Shown here piece by piece: positions 59,177 through 64,000 of a DNA stretch of 64,000 nt (position 1 is the stretch's first letter; each line of letters begins with the position of its first letter). The DNA comes from Zerene cesonia (lineage: Eukaryota > Arthropoda > Insecta > Lepidoptera > Pieridae). The translations under genes and the position numbers were made by a program. The notes under the pieces were generated by a model. It did no database searches. It worked only from the letters and a program-made list of their open reading frames with translations, and was not told the origin of the DNA. The stretch lies in the NCBI RefSeq assembly GCF_012273895.1, contig NC_052104.1, positions 2,976,001-3,040,000 of the forward strand, given 5' to 3'.

Positions 59177-62100
59177 AAGCTATATTATGAAAGATAAGTT
59201 ACATATAAATTGGTACGAAATGTGACAATATACCTATTAGGGGAAAACATCAAGCGCTGTAAACCTTGTAAAGAATACTCGAACAAACAAAGGACACAAA
59301 TAAATCATTCCTGGAAAACTAACAAGACTCTAAAAAGGGACAAAAACCCTTTCTACACCTATACCAAAAAACCAATGACACATTCAGACAGCAATGACCA
59401 AAGAAAACAACAACCGTCCAGTGGTTTCTTCTACGTAAGATTTACAGAGCGGAAACAAGAATGTCTTGATTGATGTTCAAGCTAAATAATCCAAAAGGCG
59501 TTTAACTACGTGACTTCTCGTGCGACAGGGCTTGGTGTAAATTTATGCATATCCTGAATGTAAGTGCATTAACCGTAGAACAACGAGATATCTGCGCAGG
59601 TGACGATATTACAAGTCATTGTGCTTACACTATTGAAGACAGGGAAATAAATGCCATTTACAGCGAAACAAAGATGGATATATTGGCAACAATGTCATCC
59701 ATACAAAGTACCAGCATACAAATTGTACTGCGTATTCTTATTAGATAGATGATAGTAAATATTTCGTTTTTGAAACCAACATTCATTCTACTCGACTACT
59801 AGAATGAATTATTATTAGTGAAAACAATATAGTGATATTAATATAGTACATAGGACAACTCATTCATGCTATTTTGTATCTCGTTTCAATGTTGATATAA
59901 CAATCAGCCAAATGTAATAATTAAGCGAATTACAATATTACGAAATAATTCTACTTTACGTGAGAAGCATTGTTTGTATTATTGCTATCAATGTCAAAAT
60001 TTGTGCAGTCTAAACCTCGCCTAAGAGCCAGATGTTACTGGCAACATAATAAATTCAAATGCAGCCATAATTCAAAGATTACCGTAAAATTTATTCAACA
60101 GGTCTGTTCAAACGTTTTTCAATGCATACCGTATTTATACGAATGTAGGGACGTCTTCGGTATTATTTATGAGTGTGTTGTATGTTTACATTTTTAATAT
60201 TTATAATAAATTGACGTTACTGCGTGATTTGACAGAGATGAAAAATAGTAATATAACTCCTAAATCAGTTTGAATGATCAGTCACACCACTTTAACTTTA
60301 AAGCAATGAATATTAATCACATAATATTTACTTTATATACTAGAAGACTATATGACAGTGCTATCATAAACCTGACTATTAAAAAATTCAACAAAAACAA
60401 CATTTTAACTGCTACTATCGTATCTCAAAACACACACATTCAAAACGAACAAATCTGCCAAACAATAAATTTATCTGACAAATAGGCGCATGGGAAAAAC
60501 GAATGCAGGTTCATCAAACATTAAGAATTTATGCACGAGTATAGCATGTCAAAATTATCAGGCATCTCGGGGGTACAATAGAAATTTATTGTTTCAGCGA
60601 TGCTCCTACGCCAATAATGCCATTTTAAATAGCCTACGATCCTATCTAGTTTGCATCCATTGCAGTGGGCATGCTGGCGTCTTTATGCATTTAAATTGTT
60701 TTAATACTTTAAATGAATCTCCAATATATTCTAATTAATTAAACGGATGAGAAATAAAACGAATTCAATGAGAATTGAAAATAGGACTTAGGTTCACTTC
60801 ATTTAATCAATATAATAAATAACAACTATACAATGAACACTAAAGACATTTAGACTATATTTTCACATACTAAGACCATAAACAGTTATAGTTTGTTCTC
60901 GCTTTATTGACTTTTATGTGTAGCAAAAGAAATTAATAATTAATTTTGAATGTCACCTCCCTCTCCTTACTACTAGAAAATACATTATTTATAATTTTTT
61001 TTTTTTTTTTGTTTTTAAGCAATACCAACGATGATTAAAATTGTTTAATAAAAATTACGTTATTATTCGATAAAAGTTAAAAATAATACAACTTAAGCTG
61101 GTATTCGATACATACAAACAAACATACCTACGTTGAACATTGTTCTGCACACAAAATTGATTCGCAAAACTTCGTCATCCAGTTAAGTCAAAGCACATAC
61201 ACTTAACACAGCATACCTACACTTCTATGAGCCTCAATCCGAGTTGTATCAAATCGATTTATTTAATCGAGTGGAAAGTAAAGTAATTCGGAATCGTTTG
61301 ACCCATTGACCATAATACGGATAATTGGCTACAACCAATATCCAATGCTACCTACAATCTGCTTCAAGTCAATTTCAATTTCTTCATGAGTGTCAAACAA
61401 TTACTCGGTCACGACCTTATTGTACTGCGAATCAGTTATGAAACGGTCGTGTCATTTACGATAGCCAATTTATTTGTGACAGTTTTCACCAAAGCCTTAC
61501 GCCTACGACGCCGACTATTCACTACCGAAATGATATTTTTTGATTCGTCTAAGCCAATAAATTGGTAATGTCAATTACGTAAATGGCATCTGAGCTGCTC
61601 GTTATTTTTATTAATTGCTGCTTATATATTTTAAAATGGATAGTTTCGTCCGTAAATATGAACGTGTCAGCTTTGTTGTCATTTAATAGGAAATTTATCT
61701 ATTACATTTATAAATTCATAAATTGTACCGCTTATGGTATTTAAATAGCATAATTCCATATAGCTTTTGTTTATCTCAATATTTATTTCATAACTTCGAA
61801 TATATTACGTACTTTATACGTGAAGCATAAGTCGATAAAAGCGGTATTGAGGTCGACTTTATTAGCACCATACCTTCCTGTAGAAAGTTAAAACAAATAT
61901 GACATACGTAAACATGTATCGCTAAACCTGATACTGAAACAGCCAAAAGTTGTGTACACTTTTACATCTAAAAGGTTTATGAAGGATACATTTGTTAGTG
62001 GCTTTATAAGGTCAATGTTTAAAAGTTATTTTTGCTAGTTACGAGTATTAAATACGAAATCTCTTTGTAAATATAATGACGTGTGAATATTTAATATTTG

Positions 62101-62620
62101 AATTCGAATATTTACTAATTCTTAATAGTCTTAATTGACTATTGGAAAACTTAGAATAGACTTTTTTGCATACTTGTGAGGTAATATATTACAAACAATG
62201 TAATTAGTTGAAATATTTCGATTTTAGTCATGTTTTTTAAAAGTGAAAACTTTAATTAAAGATCCTTAACATATAATAAGTTTTACACATTAATAAACAT
62301 TCTACTGTTTATTCTAAAAATTCTTAATTTCTATACCATATGAGAAAACGTGAGAAAATTACACATGTTGAGTCGCAGGTATGATTTAGAATATATGTAT
62401 GCTTGTTAGCAAGCACATTGGGACTGGTTATTGGTTTAATGATTATTCTACTGTAAAAACATTAAGCATGTTCTGGAGTCATTAAACATACCATAAAATA
62501 CAAGGCTTAACATACGAAATGAACGTCTGGTTTGCATTTTTTACTCACTTCCTTTTAGCAATCGTCTTTATTTATTATTTAAGTATAGTTACAAGGATTT
62601 TAAATGCTACTTCATCTTTT

Positions 62621-62650
62621 TTATATCAAAAATACGAATTTTTGATATAA
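62621..62650. repeat. Perfect 13-bp inverted repeat
   Basis: Arms TTATATCAAAAAT and ATTTTTGATATAA with a 4-bp loop. Confidence 0.7.
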
Positions 62651-64000
62651 TAATACGAATCGCAAAAAATCATTAAATCCCTTGATCGCTTTCAAAATTA
62701 CAAAAGAAAAACATCTTTAACTGTGATTATATTTACTTGTGGAAGTACCTTGTACTTTCTTCCTAGACATAAGCTATTTTAAAATCAACTAAATTGGATA
62801 GTTCATTATTGTATGTAAAAGATCTTATTTCAGATTATTACCATTATTATACCACTTAGATCAGTGTTTTTCAACGTGTGGGTCGCCGGAGGTTGAGAGA
62901 TCTACCACAGTAGAAAAGTTGTCAAATGAAACAAAGCAGATTTCTTAAGAAAATTAATAAAGGGTATAAACTAAGAGATTAGACTTAGACTTGGAGATTT
63001 ACAAACACAAAGCACAAACAAATTAAGATTCTCTCTTAGCGTGGATCCATTTTTAATACTTTTATACTAGAACATTTTCCTAATTTAAACGATTTCATAG
63101 GTTATTTTACGTACGGGTTCTTTTGACCATATTGATTCGCAGGAGGTAGCAAATAGGTCCACATTAAGGACACTTCGTGTAAAGCGTTGTGATATCCGAA
63201 ACACCAGATGATTCTAGCAGATTTTAGATTTTTTAAATTCTGTTTCCAAATTTTCTTTATTTATAGCTGAAGTTAAAAATGTGGCTTCGCACAAAATTTA
63301 TCGTCCGATATTTTGATACGAATTAACATATTTTGGTATTTTGTCGTGTGATGCAAAATAATGAGACACTGACCTATATTAAACCCGTTAAATTCGTTTT
63401 TTAATTTCATACAAAATTATCAAAACACTTTCTTACTTTTACTGATTTCTCGTAAAGATATCGTGAAACTTTTAAAGGGCCTAGAGGAATAAATGTCTCT
63501 TTGTTCAGACATATTTATAGCACTGTTAAATGCAAATATATAATTCAAAACAAGCAGCCACGCACAAATGAATGCCTTGTTTATTCGCAAGTAGCGTGTA
63601 TGAATACATCTGTAAAATACTCTGGCTCGAGGGTACATTGCAGTTTCAATGTATAGATACATGTTACATAGTAATAGAGCTTATAACGTCATTTGCATAT
63701 TACTATGTTCGAGATCTAATATATTCACACATCTACAATTAATAATATCGGTTAACAATCAAAACATTGATCAAATTATCATAACAAATATAATATTCAC
63801 AAGAGGCGACGGTAGTAAATAAAATTAACTTTTAAATGTAAGAAAATCTTACAAGCGATGGAACATAGCCCGATTCCATTAAACACATTTGCGACATTAT
63901 TCAAACACGCCGCAACACAACTCAATGTCCAACACGTAAATTAATCAAAACAGTCACTAAATCTCCGTTTTATTTTTGACACCTTCATTACTTGATCTAG

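Larger units (their letters stand above)
44999..64000. other. Long stretch without recognised genes, 5' of Cad99C
   Basis: 19 kb of AT-rich DNA. The open frames are short and have no domain or splice pattern. Because exon 1 needs an upstream exon, part of this should be 5' UTR introns and promoter of the cadherin gene. Repeats are listed separately. GC-richer islands at about 46680-46860 and 49880-50060 are unexplained. Confidence 0.6.

Noticed and set aside
59970..60197. Possible small cysteine-rich secreted peptide of 75 residues
   Set aside because: Seven irregularly placed cysteines, a weak signal-like start and no family pattern. An open frame of this size is expected by chance.

Overview
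The window looks like nuclear DNA from a moth or butterfly (Lepidoptera). It is AT-rich and has short exons with GT-AG introns. It is filled with short dispersed elements of types common in lepidopteran genomes: a tRNA-derived SINE ending in a GAT/ATG microsatellite, several families beginning CTAGC...GCGCCCCGCGG or CTAGCGGTCCGCC and ending TATAATATTAGTA, and related fragments. No bacterial, viral or CRISPR-like content was seen. One run of exactly 1000 N (2254-3253) is an assembly gap.

Two protein-coding genes can be read, both on the minus strand. (1) A secreted multi-domain protease-inhibitor-like gene occupies 14860-11068. It has a signal-peptide exon, three trypsin-inhibitor-like (TIL) exons, one Ser/Thr-rich linker exon and two more TIL exons. 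All coding joints are phase 1. The last exon carries an in-frame TAG just two codons before a good phase-1 splice donor. A further intact TIL exon lies about 10 kb downstream (731-543), followed by a decayed TIL copy (about 520-365). This suggests a gene that was once longer, or alternative 3' ends.

(2) A large cadherin gene has coding exons from 44994 down to 19720. I reconstructed 28 coding exons whose phases all agree, giving 1590 residues. The product has a signal peptide, 11 cadherin repeats, a membrane-adjacent domain, one transmembrane helix and a tail of about 210 residues ending in TTEL. The repeat number, the EC1 cysteine pair, the EESRG element, the unusual EC linkers and the membrane-adjacent domain point to the protocadherin-15 / Drosophila Cad99C family. 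In flies that protein acts in apical microvilli; in vertebrates it forms part of the hair-cell tip link.

The layout from left to right is: decayed TIL copy and orphan TIL exon (0.3-0.7 kb); a 10 kb stretch of repeats and the gap; the TIL gene (11.1-14.9 kb); an intergenic region (14.9-19.7 kb); Cad99C exons 28 to 2 (19.7-39.5 kb) with many repeats in the introns; the first coding intron (39.5-44.9 kb); exon 1; then 19 kb (45-64 kb) with no recognisable coding sequence. The last stretch probably holds the 5' UTR exons, introns or regulatory DNA of the cadherin gene. No novel multi-gene system was found. The most interesting points are the splice-adjacent stop codon in the TIL gene, the decay of its distal exons, a duplicated exon/donor boundary inside the cadherin gene, and a close inverted pair of recent SINE insertions.
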